In this document: piece by piece, positions 16,559 to 25,303 of the stretch | Layout: each line of letters starts with the position of its first letter | Numbering within the stretch: position 1 is the first letter of the stretch | NCBI RefSeq assembly: GCF_036240795.1 | Contig: NZ_CP108454.1 | Location: forward strand, 6,570,001-6,634,000 | Direction of reading: 5' to 3' | Source: Streptomyces sp. NBC_01268 | Lineage (GTDB): Bacteria; Actinomycetota; Actinomycetes; Streptomycetales; Streptomycetaceae | Length of the DNA stretch: 64,000 bases | Notes under the pieces: model-generated | What the model was told of the DNA's origin: nothing | Seen by the model: only the letters and a program-made list of their open reading frames with translations | Databases searched by the model: none | Position numbers and translations under genes: made by a program

Positions 16559-17068
16559 TCAGACGGCGCGGCGCGGCCGGGTCGTCAGGACCACCGCCGC
16601 CGCGAACAGCACCACGTTCTTCACCACGAACTCGCCCACCATCGTCAGCAGCAGCGGATTGGAGTGGTCGAACGCCAGCTGCGGGGTGACGAGCAGCACG
16701 GCGAAGGTGCCGAGCAGGTGCCCGCCGAGCACGGGCAGCAGCGCGGCCTGCCCCCGCCCGGCGATCAGCCACACGCCGAGGACGATCTCGACCCAGCCGA
16801 GCGCGGGGACGAACCAGCCGCCCGTGTCGAACGGCATGACGTCGACGACGAGCTGCGCCGCCGGGCTGAGCCCGATCGCCTTCAGGACGCCGAACCAGAC
16901 GAAGACCCCGCCGAGGCCGGCCCGCAGCAGCACCAGGCCGTACCGGTGCAGGCGCGGCGCGAACCGCTCGAAGAGGGCGGCGGGCGACGCCGGGGGAGTC
17001 GTGTCGGTCGGGCCGGTCGGGCCGGCGGGGGTGCGGGTGGACGGGGTCAGCTGCGAGGAAACGGTCAT
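16559..17068 (-). CDS. DoxX-like integral membrane protein
   Basis: Membrane protein of 169 aa with about four hydrophobic segments: GLVLLRAGLGGVFVWFGVLK, a second near VPALGWVEIVLGVWLIAG, a third LLPVLGGHLLGTFAVLLV, and a fourth near VVKNVVLFAAAVVL. This pattern and the opening R-x-G-x-x-G-x-x-F-x-x-x-G-x-x-K are typical of DoxX/DUF417-type proteins, whose role is unclear but often linked to thiol or redox stress. ATG 17068 (MTVSSQLTPSTRTPAG) gives a short Pro/Thr-rich tail before the first helix. The open frame runs far upstream but that part is not protein-like. It is divergent from the haloperoxidase gene. Confidence 0.75.
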   Translation of the reverse strand: MTVSSQLTPSTRTPAGPTGPTDTTPPASPAALFERFAPRLHRYGLVLLRAGLGGVFVWFGVLKAIGLSPAAQLVVDVMPFDTGGWFVPALGWVEIVLGVWLIAGRGQAALLPVLGGHLLGTFAVLLVTPQLAFDHSNPLLLTMVGEFVVKNVVLFAAAVVLTTRPRRAV

Positions 17069-17716
17069 GCGCGGCCACTCCAGACGGATCGGTGCGGGAT
17101 CGGTGAGGTCGGGGCGGACGCGCGGCGCCGACGGCCCGGGGCAGGTCGGGGCCGCGTGTCCTGTGGGGAGCGTCCGGCGGCCGGCGGCCCACGACGCCCC
17201 TCCGGAACGGAGGGTGGCCGGGGTGGCCGGGATGACCGGGGTGGACCCGGGCGACCGGGTCGGTGGTGCGGGCTGCGCGGTGCCGGGGCACCGAGTGCGG
17301 GTGCCGGGGCCGGGGCAGGGGGAGAGGGCCTGCCGGAGCCTCGGAGCCGCCGGTACTCCAGGGTCGGGAACCGGCCAACGGGCGTGACCCCCGGCGGTGC
17401 GCCCCGCCCTGGGGACGGGACCGGGTGCCACGCCCTGGCGGTACGGCGTACCCGTCCGCTCGGCGGCGTGGCGCATCGGTCCTGCGGACGCGCGGCCGGC
17501 CGCGCACCGACGGGGCCGACAGCGCCCGGTGCCGACCCACGCTAGCCACTCGCCGGGGCCGAGGCGACGCCCATCGACTCCTTGCATGCCTCCGATGGAA
17601 GAAGCCGATAGGCCGTTGCCCCACACGATCAGATCTCGCCAGCCTGAGCTCTGTTCGAACTGTGTTTGACCGTTTGATCCGCTCCCGCCCCGCACCACAC
17701 GCGAAGGAATCCAGGG
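17069..17716. other. 648-bp intergenic region, no gene seen
   Basis: Very GC-rich spacer between the divergent DoxX-like and haloperoxidase genes. It contains imperfect GGCCGGGGT/GGGGCCGG repeats around 17210-17330. Near the haloperoxidase start the sequence becomes AT-richer (17640-17680), with TTGACC at 17666, which may belong to a promoter, but I cannot pair it with a convincing -10. No open frame here has plausible coding character. Confidence 0.5.
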
Positions 17717-19273
17717 ATGTCTCAGCGACCCGTCTCCACCCCGACCACCCCCGCGGCCCGCACGCCGCTGACCCGGCGCCGGGTGCTCACCGCCTCCGCC
17801 GCCGCGGCGGGCGCCTTCGCGCTCGCCTCGGGGACCAGCACGGCCTGGGCGGCGGCCCCCGTCGCGCAGTTCGAGGCGGAGACCCGCACCGGCCGCCGGG
17901 CGCCCGGCGCCGGCGCCGAGCCCAGCGTCGTGGTGCGCTGGAACCAGGCCGCCATGGACGCGATCCTGGGCCGCTACCAGGCCGCCGGCAACCGCTTCGG
18001 CCCCGCGACCGTCAACGCCCGCGCCCTCGCGATCATCCACAACTGCATCTACGACGCCTGGGCCTGCTACGACCGGGTCGCCGGCGGCACCCGCTACGGC
18101 GGCTCCCTGCGCCGCCCCCGCGCCGAGCGCACCCTCGACAACAAGAACGAGGCCATCAGCTACGCCGCCCACCTGGCCCTGCTCGACCTCTTCCCCGAGT
18201 ACAAGGTCGCCATCGACTCGATGCTGAGCAGCCTCGGCTACGACCCGGCGCTCACCGACCCGGCCCCGAAGAGTCCCGCGTGGATCGGCCGCCGCACCGC
18301 CCAGGCCGTCCTCGCCTACCGCCACGGCGACGGCGCCAACCAGCTCGGCACCCCCGCGTACGGCGACACCACCGGCTACCAGTCGAAGAACCCGCCGCAG
18401 ACCGCCGGCTCCTTCGACCCGTCGATCGTCGTGTCGCCGGAGCACTGGAGCCCGCTGATCGTCGGGGGCAAGACCCAGCGCTACCTCACCCCGCAGTTCG
18501 CCGTCATGAAGCCCTTCGCGCTCAGCCGCCCCGACCAGTTCACGGTCGCCGCGCCGCCCGCCTACCCCTCGGTCCGGATGACCGCCGCGATCGAGGAACT
18601 CCTCGACATCAGCGCGAACCTGACGGACGAGCAGAAGTGCATAGCGGAGTTCTGGCTCAACGACGACGTCACCCCGCCCGGCGCCCAGCAGATGTGGGGC
18701 CGCTTCGTCTCCGCCCGTGACGGACACGACGTCGACGAGGACGCCAAGCTGTTCTTCGGCCTCAACATGGCCGAGTGCGACGCCGCGATCGGCTCCTGGG
18801 CGGTCAAGGCCCAGTACGACTTCGCGCGGCCCTCCACCCTCATCCCGTACGACCGCCGCGGCCAGCGCATCCAGGCCTGGGGCGGCCCCGGCCTCGGCAC
18901 CGTCGCCATGGACGGCGTCGACTGGCAGGCGTACGTGGCCGTGCCGCCGTTCCCGGCCACCGTCTCCGGACACAGCACCTTCTCCGGCGCCGCCGCCGAG
19001 TTCCTGCGCCGCTTCACCGGCACCGACGCCTTCGGCGACTCGTACCGCTTCAAGGCGGGCGCCTCCACCGTCGAGCCCGGTCTCACCCCGCGCACCGACA
19101 CCGTCCTCACCTGGCCCACCTTCAGCGAGGCCGCCCGCCAGGCCGGCATCTCCCGGGTGTACGGCGGCATGCACTGGAGCTTCGACAACGAGCCCGGCAT
19201 CGAGATGGGCCACCGGATCGGCCGGGTCGTGTACCGCCAGGCCGAGTGTTACTTCACCGGCACGCACCGCTGA
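17717..19273 (+). CDS. Tat-exported vanadium-dependent haloperoxidase
   Basis: Secreted vanadium haloperoxidase / PAP2-superfamily enzyme of 518 aa, oxidising halides with hydrogen peroxide. The N-terminus has a twin-arginine signal (TRRRVLTASAAAAGAFALASG, split by cleavage near AWAAAP). All vanadate ligands known from the fungal chloroperoxidase are present with the right spacing: Lys364 and Arg371 (K-x6-R), the Ser417-Gly418-His419 motif in TVSGHSTF, and Arg480 and His486 (R-x5-H in RVYGGMH). So it is likely catalytically competent, though a phosphatase activity cannot be excluded because the fold is shared. ATG 17717 is 4 nt after an AGGGATG-type site. It precedes a run of closely spaced genes for HPP, rhodanese and cupin proteins. 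Confidence 0.87.
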   Translation: MSQRPVSTPTTPAARTPLTRRRVLTASAAAAGAFALASGTSTAWAAAPVAQFEAETRTGRRAPGAGAEPSVVVRWNQAAMDAILGRYQAAGNRFGPATVNARALAIIHNCIYDAWACYDRVAGGTRYGGSLRRPRAERTLDNKNEAISYAAHLALLDLFPEYKVAIDSMLSSLGYDPALTDPAPKSPAWIGRRTAQAVLAYRHGDGANQLGTPAYGDTTGYQSKNPPQTAGSFDPSIVVSPEHWSPLIVGGKTQRYLTPQFAVMKPFALSRPDQFTVAAPPAYPSVRMTAAIEELLDISANLTDEQKCIAEFWLNDDVTPPGAQQMWGRFVSARDGHDVDEDAKLFFGLNMAECDAAIGSWAVKAQYDFARPSTLIPYDRRGQRIQAWGGPGLGTVAMDGVDWQAYVAVPPFPATVSGHSTFSGAAAEFLRRFTGTDAFGDSYRFKAGASTVEPGLTPRTDTVLTWPTFSEAARQAGISRVYGGMHWSFDNEPGIEMGHRIGRVVYRQAECYFTGTHR

Positions 19274-19284
19274 GGAGACGAACG

Positions 19285-19800
19285 ATGACCCAGACCCAGA
19301 ACGCCACCCCGCCCAGGACCGGCAGCGGGGCCCCGCCGTTCCCAGGTGCCAAGGCCACCGTCCTCGGCACCGTCGCCACCGTCGTCTCGCTGCTGGTCCT
19401 CGTGGCCCTCGGCGAGGCCACCGGCCACCTCCTGATGATCGCGCCGCTCGCCGCCACCGCGATGATCATCTGCAGCACGCCCGCGCTGCCGCCCGCCCAG
19501 CCCCGCAACGTGCTCCTCGGCCAGGTCGGCTCCGGCGTCCTCGGCCTCGTCGCCGTCGCCGTCTTCGGGCACAACCTGTGGGTCGCGTCCGTCGCCGCCG
19601 GCCTCAGCGTCGGCCTGATGCTGCTGCTGCGCGCCGTCCACGCGCCCGCCGCGGCCACCGCCGTCCTCGCCGTCCTCCAGCACCCGGCGCCGCTGAGCTT
19701 CCTCGTGCTCCTCACGATCGGCAGCGTCCTGCTCGTCCTCGTCGGCCTGATCGCCTCCAAGGCCGCCGTGATCGCCAAATACCCGACGTACTGGTGGTGA
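19285..19800 (+). CDS. HPP-family integral membrane protein
   Basis: Membrane protein of 171 aa with four to five helices, matching the HPP family: ATVLGTVATVVSLLVLVALGE, LLMIAPLAATAMIICSTPALPPAQPRN and VLLGQVGSGVLGLVAV are visible. The eponymous His-Pro-Pro is His-Ala-Pro here (AVHAPAAATAVLAVL). A plant member of the family is implicated in nitrite transport, but bacterial members are uncharacterised. ATG 19285 follows GAGGAGACG after the haloperoxidase stop by 11 nt, so the two are probably cotranscribed; the next gene starts 5 nt after its stop. Confidence 0.82.
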   Translation: MTQTQNATPPRTGSGAPPFPGAKATVLGTVATVVSLLVLVALGEATGHLLMIAPLAATAMIICSTPALPPAQPRNVLLGQVGSGVLGLVAVAVFGHNLWVASVAAGLSVGLMLLLRAVHAPAAATAVLAVLQHPAPLSFLVLLTIGSVLLVLVGLIASKAAVIAKYPTYWW

Positions 19801-19805
19801 GCCCG

Positions 19806-20717
19806 ATGACCCGAGACACCCTCCTCGTCAGCGCCGAAGCCCTCCAGGCCCGCCTCGGGCAGAGCGACGGCCCCGTCCTGGTCGAGATCACCGACGGCGG
19901 CAACGACGGCGGCGGCCGCCAGGGCCGCATCCCCGGCGCCGTGCGCCTCGACTGGACCGGCGACCTCCAGGACCCGGTACGCCGGGACGTCATCGGCCCG
20001 GAGGCCTTCGCGGACCTCCTCGGCCGGCACGGCATCGGCCCCGACGACACCGTCGTCTTCTACAGCGGCAACAACAACTGGTGGGCCGCCGCCGGCTACT
20101 GGCAGTTCCGCCTCTACGGCCACCGCGAGCTGCGCCTCCTCGACGGCGGGCGCGCCCGCTGGGAGGCCATCGGCGGCGCCCTCACCCCCGAGGCGCCCGA
20201 ACGGCCCCGCGCCGACTACCCCGTGCCCGCGGGCCCCGACGAGTCCATCCGGGCCCGCCGCGACGACCTGCTCGACCACATCGGCCGCCGCACCCTGCTC
20301 GACGTCCGTTCCCTGGAGGAGTACCTCGGGCAGAGCAACACCCCGCCCGGCGTCCCCGAGGACATCGGCGTCCGCTGCGGCCACGCCCTCTCCGCGGACC
20401 ACCTGCCCTGGCACACCGCCATCCACCCCGACGGCACCTTCCGCGACGACGAGGAGCTGCGCGCCGCCTACGGCGTCCTGCCCACCGACCGTCCCACCGT
20501 CGTCTACTGCCGGGTCGGCTGGCGCTCCGCCCACAGCTGGTTCGTCCTGCACGAGCTGCTCGGCCTGCGCGACGTGCGCAACTACGACGGCGCCTGGCGG
20601 GAGTTCGGCTCGCTGATCGGCGCGCCCATCGTCAACGGACCCCAGCCCTGGGGCCCCGACGGCATCCCGTCCGTCGTCGCCCAGCGCGCACCCTCGGAGG
20701 TCACCGCCCGTGCCTGA
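19806..20717 (+). CDS. Two-domain sulfurtransferase (thiosulfate/3-mercaptopyruvate type)
   Basis: Sulfurtransferase of 303 aa with tandem rhodanese domains. The N-terminal domain is inactive as usual (VVFYSGNNNWWAAAGYW, no cysteine). The C-terminal domain carries the active loop VVYCRVGWRSAHS, with the catalytic cysteine and C-R-V-G-W-R pattern. Substrate is thiosulfate or 3-mercaptopyruvate; the loop does not decide clearly. ATG 19806 is 5 nt after the HPP stop, and the stop overlaps the cupin start by 8 nt, so these genes form one transcript. The protein is cytoplasmic, with no signal peptide. Its partnership with the haloperoxidase and HPP protein is unexplained. Confidence 0.85.
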   Translation: MTRDTLLVSAEALQARLGQSDGPVLVEITDGGNDGGGRQGRIPGAVRLDWTGDLQDPVRRDVIGPEAFADLLGRHGIGPDDTVVFYSGNNNWWAAAGYWQFRLYGHRELRLLDGGRARWEAIGGALTPEAPERPRADYPVPAGPDESIRARRDDLLDHIGRRTLLDVRSLEEYLGQSNTPPGVPEDIGVRCGHALSADHLPWHTAIHPDGTFRDDEELRAAYGVLPTDRPTVVYCRVGWRSAHSWFVLHELLGLRDVRNYDGAWREFGSLIGAPIVNGPQPWGPDGIPSVVAQRAPSEVTARA

Positions 20718-21141
20718 CGTCACCGTCTTCCGCGATGTCCTGCGCAACGGCTTCGAGCAGACCGACCTGCCCTGGGTGCCCTGGACCGAACCCGGCCGCG
20801 AGGGCGTCGAGTTCGTCGTCCTGTGGGGCCCCGGCCACGCCGGCGAGGAGGACTCCGCGTCCCTCCTGCTCCGCTTCCCGCCCGGTGCGCACGGCGACTT
20901 CCACGAGCACCTGGGCCACGAGCTGATGCTGGTCCTCGACGGCACCCTCGACCACAGCGACGGGCGCCGCTTCCACCGCGGCGACCTGGTGATCGAGGAG
21001 CCGGGCACCCGCCACCAGATGTCCAGCGAGACCGGCTGCACCGTCCTCGCGGTCCGCGCCCGCCCGGCGTCCGCACGGACGCCGCAGCCCGGCGAGATCA
21101 CCACCGGCGTGGGCGCGGGCGCACCCGCCGACGCGGCCTGA
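20710..21141 (+). CDS. Cupin-domain protein
   Basis: Single-domain cupin of 143 aa. Motif 1 is PPGAHGDFHEHLGHELMLVLDG, with metal-ligand candidates His, His and Glu (split here only for description; residues about 56-77). Motif 2 is FHRGDLVIEEPGTRHQM with the final His. This resembles the ChrR/anti-sigma-type and dioxygenase-type cupins, so a metal-dependent enzyme or metal-sensing role is possible, but no specific function can be given. GTG 20710 overlaps the sulfurtransferase stop by 8 nt; translation is likely coupled. It is the last gene before a repeat-rich spacer. Confidence 0.8.
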   Translation: MPDVTVFRDVLRNGFEQTDLPWVPWTEPGREGVEFVVLWGPGHAGEEDSASLLLRFPPGAHGDFHEHLGHELMLVLDGTLDHSDGRRFHRGDLVIEEPGTRHQMSSETGCTVLAVRARPASARTPQPGEITTGVGAGAPADAA

Positions 21142-21554
21142 CACCACGGCCGGCCCCGCCGTCCGGCACAGCCGCCCGACGCGGCGGCCCGGCCCGCGGC
21201 CCGACGCCACGGCCCGACGCCGGGCCCCCGATCCGGGGCCCGGCCGTCCGGCCCGGGCCGCCCAGGGCGCACCCGCCACACCTCCGCCGCCCCGTACGGG
21301 GCCGCGAGGCGTACGGCCGGCGCGCCCCTGCACGCCTTGCACGCCCTGCACGCCCTGCACGAGCCGCGCGAGCCGCACGGCCGACATGCCCTGCATGCCC
21401 TGCATGAGCCGCACGCCCCGCACGAGCCGAGCCGTACGGCCGGTACGCCCCGGCCGGCCGCACGAGCCGCACCGGCCGTGCCGGCGGTACGGCAGGCCCC
21501 GCACGCCTCGCACGGCCCGCACCACTCCGCATCCGCACCGTCATTGGAGCCACC
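21142..21554. repeat. Repeat-rich spacer with GCACGCCCT/GCATGCCCT imperfect repeats
   Basis: 413 bp without a convincing gene. From about 21320 to 21520 it is made of imperfect 9-12 nt repeats such as CACGCCTTG, CACGCCCTG (twice), CATGCCCTG (twice) and GAGCCGCAC, in register with each other. Long open frames cross it on both strands, giving Ala/His/Pro or Gln/Gly/Val repeats that look like artefacts of the repeat. It separates the cupin gene from the mutase unit. I see no terminator hairpin or promoter that stands out. Confidence 0.7.
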
Positions 21555-22049
21555 ATGCACCCCTCGTACAGTCCGGACAGCGACAGTCCGCGCCGGGTCC
21601 TGCTCACCACCGGATCGTCCGACGCGCACACCTGGAACCTCGTCCACCTCCAGCTGTTCCTGGAGGAGCACGGGCACTCCGTGCTCAACCTCGGACCGTG
21701 CGTGCCCGAGCGGCTGCTCGTCGACACCGCCCGGATGACCAACCCCGACCTGGTCGTCCTGTCCTCCGTCAACGGACACGGCCACCAGGACGGCCTGCGC
21801 GCCGCGCGGGCCCTGCGCGCGGACCGGCGCACCCAGGACATCCCGATGGTCATCGGCGGCCTCCTCGGCATCTCGCCCGAGGGCGCCGAACAGCGCACCG
21901 CCGAACTCCTCGACGCCGGATACGACGAGGTGTACCCCGACGGCACCGCCCCCACCGCCCTGCTGCGGCGGCTCGGTGAGACCGGCAGGACGCCCGCGGT
22001 GCCGGCCGCCAGGCCGAGAGGCGCGTGTACCGGGCGGGCCGCGGCGTGA
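21555..22049 (+). CDS. B12-binding subunit of glutamate mutase (S/sigma-type)
   Basis: Cobalamin-binding protein of 164 aa, homologous to the small (GlmS/MutS) subunit of methylaspartate (glutamate) mutase. The loop S-S-D23-A-H25-T-W-N28 corresponds to the DxHxxG motif; His25 would be the lower axial ligand to cobalt, and the usual glycine is Asn28. Other landmarks match: HGHSVLNLGPCVPERLLV, LSSVNGHGHQDGLRA, MVIGGLLG and GYDEVYPDGTAPTALL, the last very close to the end of GlmS. The C-terminal ~20 residues are extra. It ends in GTGA, overlapping the mutase large subunit, so both are made together. ATG 21555 follows a GGAGCC site. Confidence 0.85.
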   Translation: MHPSYSPDSDSPRRVLLTTGSSDAHTWNLVHLQLFLEEHGHSVLNLGPCVPERLLVDTARMTNPDLVVLSSVNGHGHQDGLRAARALRADRRTQDIPMVIGGLLGISPEGAEQRTAELLDAGYDEVYPDGTAPTALLRRLGETGRTPAVPAARPRGACTGRAAA

Positions 22050-25000
22050 CCCTTGCCGCGCAGCCCGATCTCGGCGCGTTCGTCCAAGAGGCCGCCCAGG
22101 CCGGAGAACTCGTCGTCCAGCCCCGTATGGGCATGGTCTCCCCCGAGGACATGGCCGCCGGCGTCACCGCCGTCGCCGACCTCCCCGAGCGGACCGTGGC
22201 CACCCTGACCATCGACAGCTACACCCGCGTCGGCGACCACGCCGCCGCCACCGCGGCCCTGCGCACCGGCCAGCCCCTCAACGGGTTCCCGCTGGTCAGC
22301 CACGGGCCCAAGACCACCGCCCGGGTCGCCTCCGCCGCCGGCCGGCGCACCCCCGTCCAGGTCCGGCACGGCTCCGCCGACCCGATGGCCATCTTCCGCA
22401 CCATGACCGCCGCCGGACTCGCCGCGAGCGAGGGCGGCCCCGTCTCGTACTGCCTGCCCTACGGGCGCACCCCGCTCGCCGAGTCCGTCGCCGCCTGGCG
22501 CGACTCCGTGCAGTTCCTCACCGAGGAGAGCCGGAACCAGGGCCGCCGCGCCCACCTGGAGTCCTTCGGCGGCTGCCTCCTCGGCCAGCTCTGCCCGCCG
22601 TCCCTGCTCGTCGCCGTCTCCGTCCTGGAGTGCCTCTTCTTCGTGGCGAACGGCGCCACCAGCGTCTCCCTCTCGTACGCCCAGCAGACCCACGCCGCCC
22701 AGGACGCGGGCGCGCTCGCCGCGCTGCGGCGGCTCGCCGACGAACTCCTGCCGCCCACCGTGGACCGGCACGTCGTGCTCTACACGTACATGGGCGTCTA
22801 CCCGCGGACCGTGCCCGGCGCCCGGCTGCTGCTGCGCCGCAGCGCCGAACTCGCCGTACGCGGCGGGGCGCAGCGCCTCATCGTGAAGACCGAGACCGAG
22901 GCACACCGCATCCCCACCGTCGAGGAGAACCTGACCGCGCTGAGGGTGGCCGCCGACGCGGCCCGCGCCGCCCGCGCCCGGCCGCACGTCGCCGGTCCGC
23001 CGGCCGCGGGCGGGGCGGACGCGGAGGAGATCCTGGCCGAGGCCCGCGCCCTGGTCGGCGCCGTCCTCGCGCTCTCCGACGACCTCGGCGTCGCGCTCCT
23101 GAAGGCCTTCGACCGGGGCCTGCTCGACGTCCCGTTCTGTCTGCACCCGGACAACCGGGGCGAGGCCCGCTCGGCCGTCGCCGCGGACGGCCGGCTCCAG
23201 TGGACCGACCTGGGCGCCCTGCCGCTGCTCACCACCAGCCGGAGGACCACCCCGATGACCTCGCGTCAGCTCGCCGGGATGCTCGGCCGGGTCGCCCGCG
23301 AGCACGACCTGGCGGCCGAGACCGACCCGCCGCCCGAGCCCGCCCCGCCGCCGGTGCAGCGCTGCCTCGCGGACCCGGTCCGCCCGCCGCTGCGGGTGGC
23401 CTTCGCGGGCATGGGACCGCGCGGCCTGTCCGTACTGGAACGGCTCGCCGCCCACTGCGCGGAGCGCCCGCCGGGGCGCCGGATCGAGGTGTACGCGATC
23501 GATCCGTACGAGACGGGAGTGGGCCGGATCTGGCGCACGGACCAGTCGCCGTGGTTCCTGATGAACACCCCGGCGCAGGAGGTCACCATGTTCTCCGGCC
23601 CGACCGACGCCGGCCCGCACCGGCCCGGCGCGGGCCCCAGCCTCGCCGAGTGGTGGGCCGAGGACGACCCCGAGCACGCGGAACCGGAGGGCTACGCGCC
23701 GCGCCGGGTCTACGGCCGCTACCTCGCGTACGTGATGGAGCGCGTCGAGGCGACCCTGCCGCCGTGCCTGACCGTGCACCGCGTCCCGGCCCGGGTGATC
23801 TGCGCGGACCGCGTGGAGCCGGCCGAAGGCGCCGCCGCCGGCCCCTTCGGCGCCGTCGGCGAGGGGACGCACCGGCTGCGGCTCGACCGCGGCGACGTCC
23901 TCACCGTCGACCGGCTGGTCCTCACCACCGGCCACCCCGTCAACGAACCCGACGCGCGGCAGCGCGCGTGGACGCGGTTCGCCCGCACCCACTCGACGCC
24001 CGCCCGCCCCGTCCGGTACGTGCCCGGCGGCTCCGCCGACGAGAGCGAGCTGGCCGACATCCCGGCGGGCGCCCGCGTCGGCGTCATCGGCATGGGGCTC
24101 ACCTTCTACGACGTGCTGGCCGAGCTCACCCTGGGGCGCGGCGGCACGTTCACGGAGGGCGGCGACGGGCTGCGCTACCTGCCGAGCGGCAAGGAGCCGC
24201 GGATCCACGCCGGTTCGCGGGGCGGGGTGCCGGTGCTGACCCGCGGCCTCAACCAGAAGGAGCCCGGCCACCGCTACCGCCCGGTGCTCTTCACCCCCGA
24301 GCGGATGACGCGGCTGCGCGCCGAGCACGCGCCGCTCGACTTCGAGCGGTCCGTGCTGCCGTGGCTGCTCGCCGAGGTGAACACGGTGCTGCTCGCCACC
24401 CGCATCCGGCAGGTCCACGGACCCGACGCGGCGCGCGAGTTCACCGAGCGGGCGGAGGAGGCGCTGGCCCTGACGCCGGAGCTCCCGGTGCTCCAGCGGC
24501 TCGCCGCCGGCTACCGGGTCGACCCGCTGCCGCTGACCGGACTCGACGCCCTGGCCCGCCCGTTCGGCGACCGCCGGTTCGGCTCGCCCTCCGAGTTCCA
24601 CAAGGTGCTCACCGAGTGGCTGCGCGCCGATCTCGGCGACGCACGGCTCGGCAACGCGGACGGCCCGATGAAGGCGGCGGCGGACGTCCTGCGGGACGTG
24701 CGGCAGACCATCCGCGGGGTCGTCGACTTCGGCGGGCTCACCCCGGACTCGCACCGCTGGTTCCTCACCGCGTTCGGGCCGGTCGCCTCGCTGGTGTCGA
24801 CGGGGCCGCCGCAGCTGCGGTCCGAGCAGTTCCTCGCGCTCCTCGCGGCCGGCGTGCTCGAACCGGTCGGCCCGGGCGCCCGGTTCGGCACCGATCCCGT
24901 CGAGGGCCGCTTCACGGTCGAGTCGGCGCAGGTGGAGAACTCGTGGACGCCGCTCGACGTCCTCATCGACGCGCGCGTCCCCGGCACCGACATCACCGCG

Positions 25001-25303
25001 GACCGCGATCCGCTGATCCGCGGCCTGCTGGCCGACGGGCGGATCCGGTCCTTCGTCAACGCGGTCGAACGGCCCGAGGGCGGCACGTCGGAGTTCGCCA
25101 CGGGCGGCATGGACTGCACGGACGCGCCGTTCCACCCGGTCGGCGCGGACGGGGAGCCGGACCGGGCCACCCATGTGCTCGGCATCCCGAGCGAGCACAC
25201 CCGCTGGTTCACCCAGGTGGGCAGCGGGCGCCCCGGCCCGTGGGGTTCCTTCACCAAGGACGCCGACGCGATCGCCGCGGCGCTGATGGGAGGGGCGGAA
25301 TGA
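22046..25303 (+). CDS. Fused glutamate mutase large subunit and FAD/NAD(P)-binding oxidoreductase
   Basis: A 1085-aa fusion. Residues 1 to ~425 are the catalytic epsilon subunit of B12-dependent glutamate mutase, converting L-glutamate to 3-methylaspartate. The substrate residues of the clostridial enzyme, as I recall it (Arg66, Arg100, Arg149, Glu171, Tyr177, Tyr181), correspond to Arg27, Arg61, Arg107, Glu129, Tyr135 and Tyr139, with identical spacing in the last four. Residues ~449-1085 form an FAD/NAD(P)-binding protein (NAD_binding_9-like), starting VAFAGMGPRGLSVLERL, with GVGRIWRTDQ, LTTGHP and VGVIGMGLTFYDVL. The two parts are joined by a Pro-rich linker (428-437). GTG 22046 is preferred (GTGA overlap with the previous stop); GTG 22025 is in frame. 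The oxidoreductase could be an amine N-oxygenase of the nitrosuccinate-synthase type, which is inference. Confidence 0.83.
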   Translation: MTLAAQPDLGAFVQEAAQAGELVVQPRMGMVSPEDMAAGVTAVADLPERTVATLTIDSYTRVGDHAAATAALRTGQPLNGFPLVSHGPKTTARVASAAGRRTPVQVRHGSADPMAIFRTMTAAGLAASEGGPVSYCLPYGRTPLAESVAAWRDSVQFLTEESRNQGRRAHLESFGGCLLGQLCPPSLLVAVSVLECLFFVANGATSVSLSYAQQTHAAQDAGALAALRRLADELLPPTVDRHVVLYTYMGVYPRTVPGARLLLRRSAELAVRGGAQRLIVKTETEAHRIPTVEENLTALRVAADAARAARARPHVAGPPAAGGADAEEILAEARALVGAVLALSDDLGVALLKAFDRGLLDVPFCLHPDNRGEARSAVAADGRLQWTDLGALPLLTTSRRTTPMTSRQLAGMLGRVAREHDLAAETDPPPEPAPPPVQRCLADPVRPPLRVAFAGMGPRGLSVLERLAAHCAERPPGRRIEVYAIDPYETGVGRIWRTDQSPWFLMNTPAQEVTMFSGPTDAGPHRPGAGPSLAEWWAEDDPEHAEPEGYAPRRVYGRYLAYVMERVEATLPPCLTVHRVPARVICADRVEPAEGAAAGPFGAVGEGTHRLRLDRGDVLTVDRLVLTTGHPVNEPDARQRAWTRFARTHSTPARPVRYVPGGSADESELADIPAGARVGVIGMGLTFYDVLAELTLGRGGTFTEGGDGLRYLPSGKEPRIHAGSRGGVPVLTRGLNQKEPGHRYRPVLFTPERMTRLRAEHAPLDFERSVLPWLLAEVNTVLLATRIRQVHGPDAAREFTERAEEALALTPELPVLQRLAAGYRVDPLPLTGLDALARPFGDRRFGSPSEFHKVLTEWLRADLGDARLGNADGPMKAAADVLRDVRQTIRGVVDFGGLTPDSHRWFLTAFGPVASLVSTGPPQLRSEQFLALLAAGVLEPVGPGARFGTDPVEGRFTVESAQVENSWTPLDVLIDARVPGTDITADRDPLIRGLLADGRIRSFVNAVERPEGGTSEFATGGMDCTDAPFHPVGADGEPDRATHVLGIPSEHTRWFTQVGSGRPGPWGSFTKDADAIAAALMGGAE

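Noticed and set aside
21320..21530. Possible CRISPR array
   Set aside because: Repeats are 9-12 nt, imperfect, contiguous and without spacers of constant length; no cas genes in the window.
19254..21785. 843-codon minus-strand frame and similar antisense frames in 19-22 kb
   Set aside because: Shadows of the HPP, sulfurtransferase and cupin genes and of the repeat spacer.
21098..25198. 1366-codon open frame on the minus strand opposite the mutase fusion
   Set aside because: It mirrors the real plus-strand genes with GC-biased third positions; the translation is Arg/Gly/Ala/Val-rich without any family motif.
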